From the NCBI GenBank assembly GCA_021234155.1, contig JAJEKV010000013.1, positions 14,485,877-14,549,876 of the forward strand: DNA of 64,000 nucleotides, read 5' to 3'. This DNA is from Isoetes taiwanensis (lineage: Eukaryota > Streptophyta > Lycopodiopsida > Isoetales > Isoetaceae). The notes under the pieces are model-generated. The model was not told the DNA's origin and made no database searches. It saw nothing but the letters and a program-made list of their open reading frames with translations. A program made the position numbers and the translations under genes. Below, in pieces: positions 54,614 to 64,000 of this stretch (position 1 is its first letter; each line of letters begins with the position of its first letter).

Positions 54614-56857
54614 AGGCCAGTTAGTTTTCTATCATAGGGTGATAGCCAGTGCTGGATCTTGGTCAGCCAAGATCATTGCTCGGATACCATTGTGATGCTC
54701 CTTGCGCTCGATAGCCTGCCGTATACATCGAAGGACCTTCCCCATTCAACGGCTACCCGTCGTATGGGCCCTCCATCTAACTCGAGTCTAGGACTTGGAG
54801 GCGTCATTCCATCTCGTCCTCTAGGTCCTTATATCAGCGGAAGCAATATACAACATAAGCACTAATAACAATGTAATAACACTACCTCGAAGGGTAGTCA
54901 ATATCCATACCATCATAACATGTACAAGGGGTCCTACCCGGGGGTTCGGACTCAAGGGGGAGTCGACTGACAGCTGGGGTTCCAGATAGATTAGACTGAA
55001 TTTTGGCAGAGACTTGGGTTGGCAATAGACAATGGCTAGGGTTGACCATTCCATCATCTCACGCTGTGTGTACTTCTGAGATAGGCTAAATCAGGCTCTG
55101 TGTAATTTGCCAGAGACGTCATCCCATGTTATCACCCAACGTGACTACTCCAAGTTGCATCTCCCTGGTCCGATGAGGTAGGAGGGGTTATATCTCCTCC
55201 TCCCAAAGCGCAGTGGCCCCATGGGCAGCTAGAGGATCATGGCGACACATGTCCGTACCAACTGAACTCCCCAGAACAAGAGCGGGCTCACACGCGCAGC
55301 TCTTGAGAGTCGGTGATACCATTGACCGGGAAGTGTTAGACTCATACTTTCGGCCCATGAAGTGGCCAGAGCTATAAGCCTAGCCAGCTATGGGTCCCCG
55401 GTAGCCATGCTCAGCGGGGACCTCCCTCCACTTTGCCCGACCCCCGTTATGTGGTGCTCGGGATTACTCCATAGTCTCGGTAGCCATGTGGGCTCTATCG
55501 CGGCGGTCGTGCATAATAATGGAAACTAATGGGTCTAAACTAGGAACATCATTGCTAATGGCTATTAAGTCTCTATCCCTTTCCAATACACAAGAGGTGC
55601 ACTATCGTCAACCACATCATATCAACATAATACATGAGAATAATGACTAATCCTAATTACATAGGTGCGAATGAATCTTGGCGAGGTGGGTGGCGGCGTG
55701 GCCGGCTGCTAGAGGCGATTCGGGAGGCAGGGAGCCACCTCTGCCCTCCATTTCCGGCACTACCTCTGCTCTCTTGATCGTTTCAAAGTTGAATCCAGTT
55801 GCTAACAGGGAATCGACCACTTTGGCGGAGGAAATTCTGGAGTTTCTTGGTGTCAGGATTTTGAAGCAGTATAGGCGGTTCTTCCTAGATTTGCTAGTAA
55901 GCCACTAATGTGGCCTTTTTGCTCTTCTGCTCTTCGTGGCAGTATGTTTCTTGTCCGGGCTCTGGATTGGATTCTTTGAATCTTGATCTTTTTCTAAGGC
56001 AAAAACGCATTGAAATGGCGTGGATGCCTATAAGATGGAGTAATAACGCAGGCAGATCTATCAAGTGATACAGCTTCAGTTTCCTGCAATCTTACATTCT
56101 ATTCATCCAGGTTCTTTCCCATTTGGCCATTTCCTTTTCCTACTCCTTCTTTCTAGCAGAAGGGTCCAGATTGTACATTGGATGGTCAGATAGATTCTAG
56201 ATTCTTTCCTTGGCAGTGTATTCATGTGGGTCTTGATACCTTGCTGGATTTTGGTTTGAAAGTGTAAAGGAAACAGGATGTATATGACTAGCAAAGGTTT
56301 AAAATCTTTTAGCTTTTCGGTTCCTATCTCAAATCTTGATATGCTTGAGTAGTTCTTTGATTTCGATGTGCTTTGGCTTTTATGCCAAAAACTCTCAAGT
56401 ACTGCTATGCTTGGGAGATTTCTCATTCTTGATTGGCTTTGGTATCTTATTCCAAGAACCTCATAACCTTCACAAGTACTGATATGCTTGGTTGGTTATG
56501 CTCAAATACTGCTATGTTTGAGCGAGAGCTTCTTGAGATTCTTACTTCTTGCTACACCTTTACAAAAATATGGAGCTTTACATTTTTCTTGCCTATTTTC
56601 GATTATTACTGGGACTTATGTGGTTACATTGATTGATATGAATCGCCGAGGGGGCCTTCGGGGCTTGTCCTCGATATCATCATGTATTATTTGGTTTACC
56701 ATGTGGGAAGACTCATGAGATCTACAGGTGTATCAGCTTCAAGATCAATTCATAATAAGTTTTTTGTTAGTAGAGAATGATGATGTTGAGATTACTCCTA
56801 TAGTAATCAAACATTGTTCTTTTTTATCCATCGTACCTTCAAAAAAAAAAAAAAAAA
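54614..56857 (+). mobile_element. poly(A) retroelement with possible 11-bp target-site duplication
   Basis: An A17 run at 56841-56857 follows CCTTC, the 3' end shared with other retroinsertions here. AACTTTTTACT directly after the tail (56856-56866) recurs at 54603-54613. If that is the target duplication, the unit spans 2.2 kb and encloses the inverted LTR. Otherwise it starts near 55670, where a GC-rich stretch (GGTGGGTGGCGGCGTGGCC) begins. It has no RT. AAGTACTGCTATGCTTGGG-like words repeat near 56396, 56470 and 56500. Confidence 0.55.
54691..55680 (-). mobile_element. inverted partial LTR of the family seen at 30 kb (fossil)
   Basis: On the minus strand it ends GGAGCATCACA and is followed by ATGGTATCCGAGC (54690-54678), close to the TGGTATCAGAGC primer site used by plant LTR elements that prime with initiator-tRNA-Met. 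It aligns block by block with 30290-31508, so only the distal part of the LTR is present here. No pol is seen next to it. The left side keeps a few dozen bases of internal region. Confidence 0.65.
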
Positions 56858-56866
56858 CTTTTTACT

Positions 56867-58054
56867 CTGTACAAACAGACTTTATTACCTTTAAATGAAC
56901 CTATACAAGAACATTTTCAAGGTACAATTAGCAGCCCTAAACTAAATCAGGTGATATTTAATTTAGGCCTTAATAGGGCTACAAGATCCAATATATGTAC
57001 TACTGGAAAAACCAGAAAACATTCTCTATTCTTATAATCTTGTTCATAAATAATTTTCAAAATTCGGATAACAGAGCTTAAATATACTATAAATGAATCA
57101 TTATCAAGGGAAAATTTAACCAATCCAAGATTGTATCAAACAAAACTCCTAAGTAAAATACAAATGTAGATTTCTGATTTTTCCTTGATAACAACTTTAT
57201 CTATCTTTGTAGACTTATCCAAATCGAAAAGAATGGGAGAAAACAAGCATAAGAGCAAGAAATCCGTTAATCTGCATCCAACCATGCCAAAGTTAGCAAT
57301 AGACTTGGTAACTAGACAAGGGATGACAGGTAAGCTACAGATTTCTTGGGTTCATCACCCTTCACTTAACTTGTAATCAAATATAAGTTAAAAAATCATT
57401 TGAAATATGACAATTAATACATGCTTTACCATTGCATGTATGTTATTGATCATAAACAGATAATTACCACTCAACAATCATGTTAATAGCAAGGGAGATC
57501 AAACCCTATTATGATGTCTGCTCCATAATTATGAAGAAAACTTTATATCCCAGCAATGTATACATGAACTAACTCATTACTAGGAACCCAAGTTATAGTA
57601 AGAAAAACAAATGCAGAATGCAACTCATTTTTATAACCTCAGCTCGAGGCCATATCCTAAAGTTACATTTACTTGTAAATTCATTACCAAGAGGAGTTAA
57701 AATTATGAGTGAGCCATAAGCACAATAAACCATATAACAACTAAATTTGTAATAAAAAGCTATCCGCCTATGCTACTTATTAGATCATCTAAAAAATACT
57801 CAACAATTTTTCAGATCTGAACAGCTTAACAAATCTGTTAACCCTCTCATTATGACATATTATTCATATCATTTGCCAATAATATCTCAAAACCAAGCGA
57901 TAAATGCCAAACCCATTTTATCAAGCACTTCTCCTATGCAAATTTTTAAGGATAAGCTTTAATCACAATATTAACCTATTTGTCAAACCTGGTTTGCTTG
58001 AGGCTGCCTATCAGCCTGTTGTGACAGATCCGAAATCTTTGCTAGCAAGCCACA
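56867..58054. other. AT-rich intergenic, nothing recognised
   Basis: Only short ORFs. No recognised element. Confidence 0.45.
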
Positions 58055-58351
58055 ATGGATCTTGTCTCCACCATCCAGGGTGTAACCAGCAGGATCATGG
58101 ACCAAGCCTTCCACATTACCAATGTTTCCAACTCATTCATTGATCATACCATTAACTTTAGGCAGGGAATTACACACATGATCTACACCAATCCCAGCGG
58201 CTGCGGCTTACTACTGGATCTGCACAGAATCCCCTATGGATGGAATCACCAGCTTGTTTTGTGGAATGAAAAGGTCTTGGCCTTTTTAGTAGCTTTGGAT
58301 TTCTCCTCCTCTAACCTTTTCCTTGTTGCCATGTTGGATCACCCTTCTTAG
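58055..58351 (+). CDS. unrecognised 98-codon ORF
   Basis: An ATG-started frame with protein-like composition (MDLVSTIQGVTSRIMDQ near the front, GCGLLLDLHRIPYGWNHQLV near the middle). No domain or homologue is recognised, no splice context was established, and a stop lies a few codons upstream in frame. It may be a remnant of a mobile-element ORF or a chance frame. Confidence 0.25.
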   Translation: MDLVSTIQGVTSRIMDQAFHITNVSNSFIDHTINFRQGITHMIYTNPSGCGLLLDLHRIPYGWNHQLVLWNEKVLAFLVALDFSSSNLFLVAMLDHPS

Positions 58352-58894
58352 GCCCATATCAAACATCAAGATACCAACCACATTGAACAGCGAGGCAAGA
58401 TCATAGGCCTTACAGGGGAACACAAAGACCCTATAAAAACAATTTCACCGCCATTTTCAACTAACACTCACAGGTCCCGGATCTGCAGAATTTGTTCTAA
58501 ATTTGCATGTCGGGCTCATACACGGAGTCGGGCAACTCATTTCGATTACCGCGGTTGTCAAACAATTTCGTTAACTTCTTTTGCCATACCAGGAGTTCAC
58601 TATCCAGAGCATTTTTAAGTAACCCTAATTTCCTATTAGGTTTTTAAGCCTTAGGATTTAATTTATACTAGTTATGGTCCCGGCGTTCTTGCGCTTTTAA
58701 TAACAATGTGAAGAGGTGGTTGTTTCATCGTTGGCTAGAATAAACAATGCGATTTGGAGGGGGCGACGGTAATATAGAGCAAACCTTCTAAATTCATAGA
58801 TAAAGATACAAACCCATTGAAAAAATATGACTTTGAATATGACTTTGACATTAGATATTGTTCCATATATATATTATACATTGTGTTTGTACTT

Positions 58895-59170
58895 TCATCA
58901 AGCCTTTCTATCTCTTAAAGGTTTTATGGACATCAACTTGGATAATGTTCAAGCCTTTCTATCTCTAAAGTTCATGGACATCAACGTTGGATAATGTTCA
59001 AGCCTTTCTATCTCTAAAGTTTATGGACATCAATATATTATACATTATCTTCATTGGAATTGGCCTTTTATTTCTTTGTTTCTACTTTCATCCGGCCTTT
59101 CCATCTCTAAAGGCTTATGGACATCAAGTTTGATCATGTTGAAGCATTTACGGCTCTAAAGATTATGGGC
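58895..59170 (+). repeat. ~50-bp minisatellite, five diverging units
   Basis: The unit CAAGCCTTTCTATCTCTAAAG-TTATGGACATCAA is repeated at about 58899, 58950 and 59000, and more diverged at 59086 and 59140. The first three have a 50-51-bp period. Confidence 0.8.
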
Positions 59171-59251
59171 ATCAAATTGCAGAACGTTCAATTATGAATA
59201 TTCTTCATTAGCTTGATACTTTTACCAAAATAAAGAATGGTTAGATAAGCC

Positions 59252-59255
<4 letters not shown>

Positions 59256-59290
<35 letters not shown>

Positions 59291-59800
59291 AAGGACGTCA
59301 AGCTTTATTCACCAACTAGAAACCAGAGCAACATAAATGCAAAGACAGGATTATAACCCCAGTGGACAAACCGATCCAACTGAGCACTTTTGCTGCAGCA
59401 TTTGTTACAATGTTTTAGGTGAATTGTTGTAATCAAGAGCTGGAAAAAAAAAATCATAGTGCCCACCTTGTATCAGGTATACAGTAAACATCGACCGTTA
59501 GCGAGTTCCCATTTAGAAACACATCAACGATAGACCCATTAAATTAATATACAATATAAGGGCGGAAAATGATGGGATGCACAATGATGCAATGAAAATC
59601 GTTGCATGAATGGCATTGCTAACTGTAAGTCGCATGCCAAACAATATATGAAAAAAAAAAGTTTGTCCAGGCATTGGGCTCATGTTATTGCTAATTGTGG
59701 AGGTTGATTTTCCATGGTGGACGGAACATATATGTTCTTTACTTGACTCTAAACATATCATAGACATAAGATATCATTTACCCTGACTGATCTGCTTGAA
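59256..59800 (-). mobile_element. 3' end of a minus-strand poly(A) retroelement
   Basis: A T34 run at 59256-59289 is the tail. On the minus strand it is preceded by GGTGAATAAAGCTTGACGTCCTTC, which includes an AATAAA signal and the shared CCTTC-poly(A) end. The body extends right by an unknown length. No RT and no target duplication were found. Confidence 0.55.
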
Positions 59801-60521
59801 AATAAGAATCCTACCATAGATATTTTGATCTGTCATCACGATCAAAAGACTTAACAACTTAACCTACTCAGATTTAAGTCGGAAAGAGCCAATCAAAATC
59901 GAGAACCACGTCAACTGACGTTGGGCATGCTCTTACTGAAGCCTATTGACTGAAAAGCTTGAGTTTTAACGTGAATGTGTGTTGTAGGTGTCATGGATTA
60001 AAATATAATCTGCAAGTAGCAATGCAAGTTATGATCGAACATAATTAACATCAGATTCATTTGTAAGATCAGTTGTCAGAGCTCGTTATCTAATTATTAA
60101 TGTCAATGATGTGATAAATGTCTATGCTAGGAAAAGATAGCATCTGGAAATGATCATGTTTAAAAAGCTCAAGCGTGAATGGGATATAGAGTGTTTTATA
60201 CAATTTGATGTGTTAAACATATGGAATATTTGAGATATTCTGATATGCTATGACCTTTATTGAAGGAGGGTTGTATTGAGTTGTCTATTGAGGCAAGATC
60301 ACAACCTGCAGTATAGTTCAAACTATCTCTAGAAGCGAAGTAAATAGGTCGATATAGAGCGCAAAGTTGTTTTAATAAAGCTTGTCAATGACTTTATGTC
60401 CTTGATGAAGTAAAGGAAAAGTGCAAAGGGATAAATTTGAAAAGCGAGAAAAAGCGAGAAGAAGAAATGGGCCTTAATATTAAAAGCCATTTTTTGACTG
60501 AAGGAATGGTTTTGAGTTAGG
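59801..60521. other. intergenic, nothing recognised
   Basis: No gene or repeat recognised. Confidence 0.4.
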
Positions 60522-60770
60522 TCTGACCCGGATGTTGTTGGGGATGCATATGAAGCACAAAGAGCTCCCGGAACTTCCCCTATAGATGGCAATAAGCTTC
60601 CTGGAATTAGAATCAGGAAAATTATGTCCTTAGGAGGGCACAAACATTTTGTTGATGCAAACTGGCAAATACTATACCGTGAAGGATCTGTAGAGCATAA
60701 GCTCGGACTGGTACATGGAAGCGCGAAGATGAAATATCTTGTATTCAGTAAGGGCCTGAAGATACATTGA
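60522..60770 (+). CDS. open exon-like segment, unrecognised
   Basis: Directly after a TTTTGAGTTAG acceptor-like site the frame stays open for 82 codons to a TGA. It has a balanced, protein-like composition (DPDVVGDAYEAQRAPG, GIRIRKIMSLGGHKHFVDAN, LGLVHGSAKMKYLVFSKGL). In AT-rich DNA this is unlikely by chance and would suit a terminal exon. I do not recognise the protein, and no upstream exon was identified. Confidence 0.35.
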   Translation, partial: SDPDVVGDAYEAQRAPGTSPIDGNKLPGIRIRKIMSLGGHKHFVDANWQILYREGSVEHKLGLVHGSAKMKYLVFSKGLKIH

Positions 60771-60984
60771 TCTACAATAGTAATTAAACCATTTGGTTAA
60801 TGTACTGGAAAAAGTAAGACAGCATGGAATACATAAAATAGTCATGGTGGAATGAAGCAGGAAAAAATGATTGCTATGTTGAACTGCGAGATTGCAATTA
60901 GTGGAATGTATCACCTCTGAGAGATGCTATAATCAGGGCTCATGTTAGAGAAATGCAGGGACACCAATAATAGCATAAAAAAAA

Positions 60985-63193
60985 CTTAGATAATAGAGAG
61001 CAATGCAGAATATAGAGATTGTAGAAGCACCTATTTGCAGAAACTAAAGCGGTCAATAAAATTTAACATGCTACTAGAACTATCGGAACACACACCAAGA
61101 GTCCAACATATATTAGTAAGAGCTACAGCAGATGCTGTACTTCTGCATTACATAAAGATCTACCAGCATTATTTATTGGTACTCTAAACCTCAATGGAGC
61201 TTGGAGTACTCCAGTTTTGTAATCATGGTCAATAGAATTGATGCAGCGGCTTAGGGGTTACATTTACTTAATCAAAATAAAGATTTGGTAGCATACCAAA
61301 TTACGAACCTTCAACACAACATGTTGATTGAATAGCTTGTTATAAGAGAATGGAAGTCCTCGCCTAACATGCGAGTATCGACAAATCCAAGAAAAGAATT
61401 TGTAAGCACTGAAATGAGCATGCAAAATAGATTACATTCTTGTGATGCCAATACTGGCAGATAAACAATGTCATTGGTCAAGTGTAAGACTACCTGCATG
61501 ACATTCCAGGACATCATAAACGTCAATACACTGCTAAACCAAGATCACCTGCATCTACAACTATCTACAGCTGCTTGCCATCTCATTATATTGTATTGCC
61601 GCATTATAAAACCGAGATAATGCTTTTCTGCGTATAGATAGGCTAAAGTTGCATAAAAATTGGCTTTACTTCGTATGCTGTCTTTGTACCCACTCCAAAA
61701 AGCCATTGCACATTTCCAAAATAGTCTCCAAATATGTATCTAGTAACCATTCTTAACCAATGTATATGAGAGCCGAACATAAGGTTTGTTGCAAAAGTAC
61801 CCGACTCATAACTTACACATTGCATACATTTAAGCATTTAGAACATACATGCAATCATGATTAGAATATAAGAAACTTAATAGACACTGCAGTGCAATTG
61901 TTATCCAAATGTTCACATGCAGTTATAAAAGCTGGAAGCCTGGCAATCTGTCAAATGTACACCAAATACACAAAGTATGGAACTCAACTTTGTTTTACAT
62001 CAATCTGTATTTAGCATATATTCTCACCTTTGCTCTCTCTATATCAACTATTGAAAATAATAAGAAGAATTCAAAGGTACAAATAACTTAGAGAATATAG
62101 AGCAATGCAGAATATAGAGATTGTAGAAGCACCTATTTGCAGAAACTAAAGCGGTCAATAAAATTTAACATGCTACTGGAACTATCGGAACACACACCAA
62201 GAGTCCAACATATATTACTAAGAGCTACAACAGATGTTGTACTTCAGAATTACATAAAGATCTACCAGCATTATTTATTGGTACTCTACCTCAATGAAGC
62301 TTGGAGTACTCCAGTTTACTAATATAATGATGGTCAATAGAATTGATGCAGCGGCTTAGGGTTACATTTACTTAATCAAAACAAAGATTTGGTAGCATAC
62401 CAAATTACGAACCTTTCAACATAACATATTGATTGAATAGCTTGTTATAAGAGAATGGAGAGTCCTCGCCTGACTTGTTTGAGTATCCTGATAAAACCAG
62501 TAAAGAATTTGTAAGCATTGAAATGAGCATGCAAAATAGATTACATTCTTGTGATGCCAGTATTGGCAGATAAACAACGTCATTGGTCAAGTGTAAGATT
62601 ACCTGCATGACATTCCAGGACATTATAAACATCAATACACTGCTAAACCAAGATCACCTGCATCTACAGCTATCTACAACTGCTTGCCATCTCATTATAT
62701 TGTGTTGCTTGTGGTATAAAACCCGAGATAATGCTTTTAGCGTTATAGATAGGCTAAAGTTGCATAAAAATTGTGCTTTACCATTATCTTTGTCTTTGTA
62801 CCCACTCCAAAAAGCCATTGCACATTTCCAAAATAGTCTCCGAATATGTATCTAGTAACCATTCTTAACCAATGTATATGAGACAGAACATAAGGTTTGA
62901 CTGCAAGAAGTACCGACTCTGCAACTTACACATTGCATACATTTAAGCATTTAGAACATATATGCAATCATTATTAGAATATAAGAAACTTAATAGACAC
63001 TGCAGTGCAATTGTTATCCAAATGTTCACATGCAGTTATGAAAGCTGGAAGCCTGGCAATCTGTCAAATGTACACCAAACACACAAAGTATGGAACTCAA
63101 CTTTGTTTTACATCAATCTGTATTTAGCATATATTCTCACCTTTGCTCTCTCTATATCAACTATTGAAAAGAGGAATTCAAGGGTACAAATAA
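60985..63193. repeat. ~1.1-kb direct tandem duplication
   Basis: The block starting ACTTAGA-AATA-AGAGCAATGCAG at about 60985 and 62087 is repeated head to tail with a period of 1,102 bp. Copies are highly similar over their whole length (for example CTAAAGCGGTCAATAAAATTTAACATG at 61047 and 62149), with a few short indels. There is no ORF longer than 90 codons. It may be intron or intergenic sequence duplicated by unequal crossing-over. Confidence 0.9.
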
Positions 63194-63784
63194 GGAACTG
63201 CACCTTAATTCTCGTAAGAACACCAGACATAATCGTCAGATAAAAGCGCCCTAAAACTGTTAAAGAGCCAAATGTTGCTTGGAAAAAAGTATTAACACTC
63301 CTTAAACTATAAGAACAGAAATAATCTTCCCTAGCAAGGAACATGTTTTTGTCCCTTCATGAAATGGGTACATATTACAGAAAATGACAAATAATTTCAA
63401 CAATAAGCTCCTGCTTTATATGTCAAATACTCTAAATCTGTTGCAGAGTGGAGAAAAAGGTCCATGTTCTAGCTGATCAAATGGTTAAAGAAATACATTC
63501 ACAGTTTTACCTTGAACAGCAGCTTCGATGGTTTAAGAAATGTGCTGTGAGTTCCAACTGAGTTAAAAACCATAAACATAGAACATCCATCTATAAATAA
63601 ATAAAAGCAGCAAAGGCATCAAGCCTAAGAAGATATTACTACCTACCACAATCTGAGAAGACATCAAACAAACCAAACCTAGATGTATCCTTTCAGAACA
63701 GAAGAACAATCAAAGATTTAACATGGAGTGCTCTAAAAATGGGTCTAAAATGCAAGAAGACTTCAAAATTTGGATTTACACCTA
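63194..63784. other. AT-rich intergenic, nothing recognised
   Basis: No gene recognised. Confidence 0.4.
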
Positions 63785-64000
63785 CTATGGTGGAAGCCAG
63801 CAAAACATCTTACATATAGTTGTATCGGAGTCTACAACAATAGATTCATGTCGTGAGAATGCAACAGGTACCATCCGACACTGACAGAGAAGGCCGATGC
63901 AAAAGGAATCCTCCGACGATATCCTCATGCCACCGAGATGCATGCAGATTTGCTCGGCATCATGCACTATGCCTCTCGATAGGGCAAAGTGGAAATCCAA
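63785..64000 (-). CDS. partial ORF running off the right edge, unrecognised
   Basis: The minus-strand frame is open from the window edge for 71 codons (HFALSRGIVHDAEQICMH, GMRISSEDSFCIGLLCQC) to a TAG at 63785. It is GC-richer than its surroundings. No domain is recognised. It could be an exon whose start lies outside the window. Confidence 0.3.
   Translation of the reverse strand: MDFHFALSRGIVHDAEQICMHLGGMRISSEDSFCIGLLCQCRMVPVAFSRHESIVVDSDTTICKMFCWLPP

Noticed and set aside
61311-61526. Paired minus-strand ORFs (61311-61526 and 62405-62635) as a duplicated gene
   Set aside because: They are short frames inside the 1.1-kb tandem duplication and differ by indels; no sign of selection on the frame.

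Overview
The window is nuclear DNA of a land plant, rich in transposons and poor in genes. Evidence: introns with GT/AG borders, plant-type LTR elements, L1-like LINEs with a zf-RVT domain, a CACTA-type terminus, and a decayed gene matching the plant Rab3GAP catalytic subunit. A DUF7869-type gene, which I know mostly from bryophytes, ferns, lycophytes and invertebrates rather than flowering plants, suggests a seed-free plant with a large genome (fern or lycophyte). That last point is inference.

Layout. 1-9.2 kb: a broken Ty3/gypsy fossil (gag zinc knuckle, RT/RNase H, integrase, a long extra 3' region, polypurine tract, start of the 3' LTR). 9.5-11.4 kb: pyrimidine-rich DNA running into a CACTA-like terminus with many CGTCGTT/AACGACG subterminal motifs. 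11.5-17.6 kb: the most unusual part. A decayed minus-strand gene joins a ParB-like domain to an N6/N4-type DNA methyltransferase domain, and a plus-strand DUF7869 (probable transposase) gene lies divergently beside it. Between them are three near-perfect 28-bp palindromes spaced exactly 42 bp apart, and the palindrome core TATTCC-R-GAATA recurs in the introns of the methyltransferase gene. 17.6-23.2 kb: no gene recognised, only small tandem repeats. 23.2-36.4 kb: four LINE copies of one group with pentanucleotide 3' tails, one carrying a 1.5-kb solo-LTR-like insertion. 36.4-43.5 kb: an eight-unit heat-shock-element array, an inverted poly(A) L1 LINE, and a TSD-flanked retroelement that holds a MITE. 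44-49 kb: the host-gene island, with a small membrane-protein gene (minus) and a decayed Rab3GAP catalytic-subunit gene (plus). 49.6-59.3 kb: more poly(A) retroinsertions, several with target-site duplications, and a second, inverted copy of the LTR found at 30 kb. 60.5-64 kb: one unrecognised open exon, a ~1.1-kb tandem duplication, and a partial ORF running off the end.

How parts relate: the 12.1-17.2 kb block reads as one mobile unit in which a DNA-modification/DNA-binding protein, a probable transposase and a phased set of palindromic sites belong together. Both proteins are interrupted in this copy, so any function has to be tested on intact relatives. The rest records repeated LINE retroposition and nested insertions around a few host exons.
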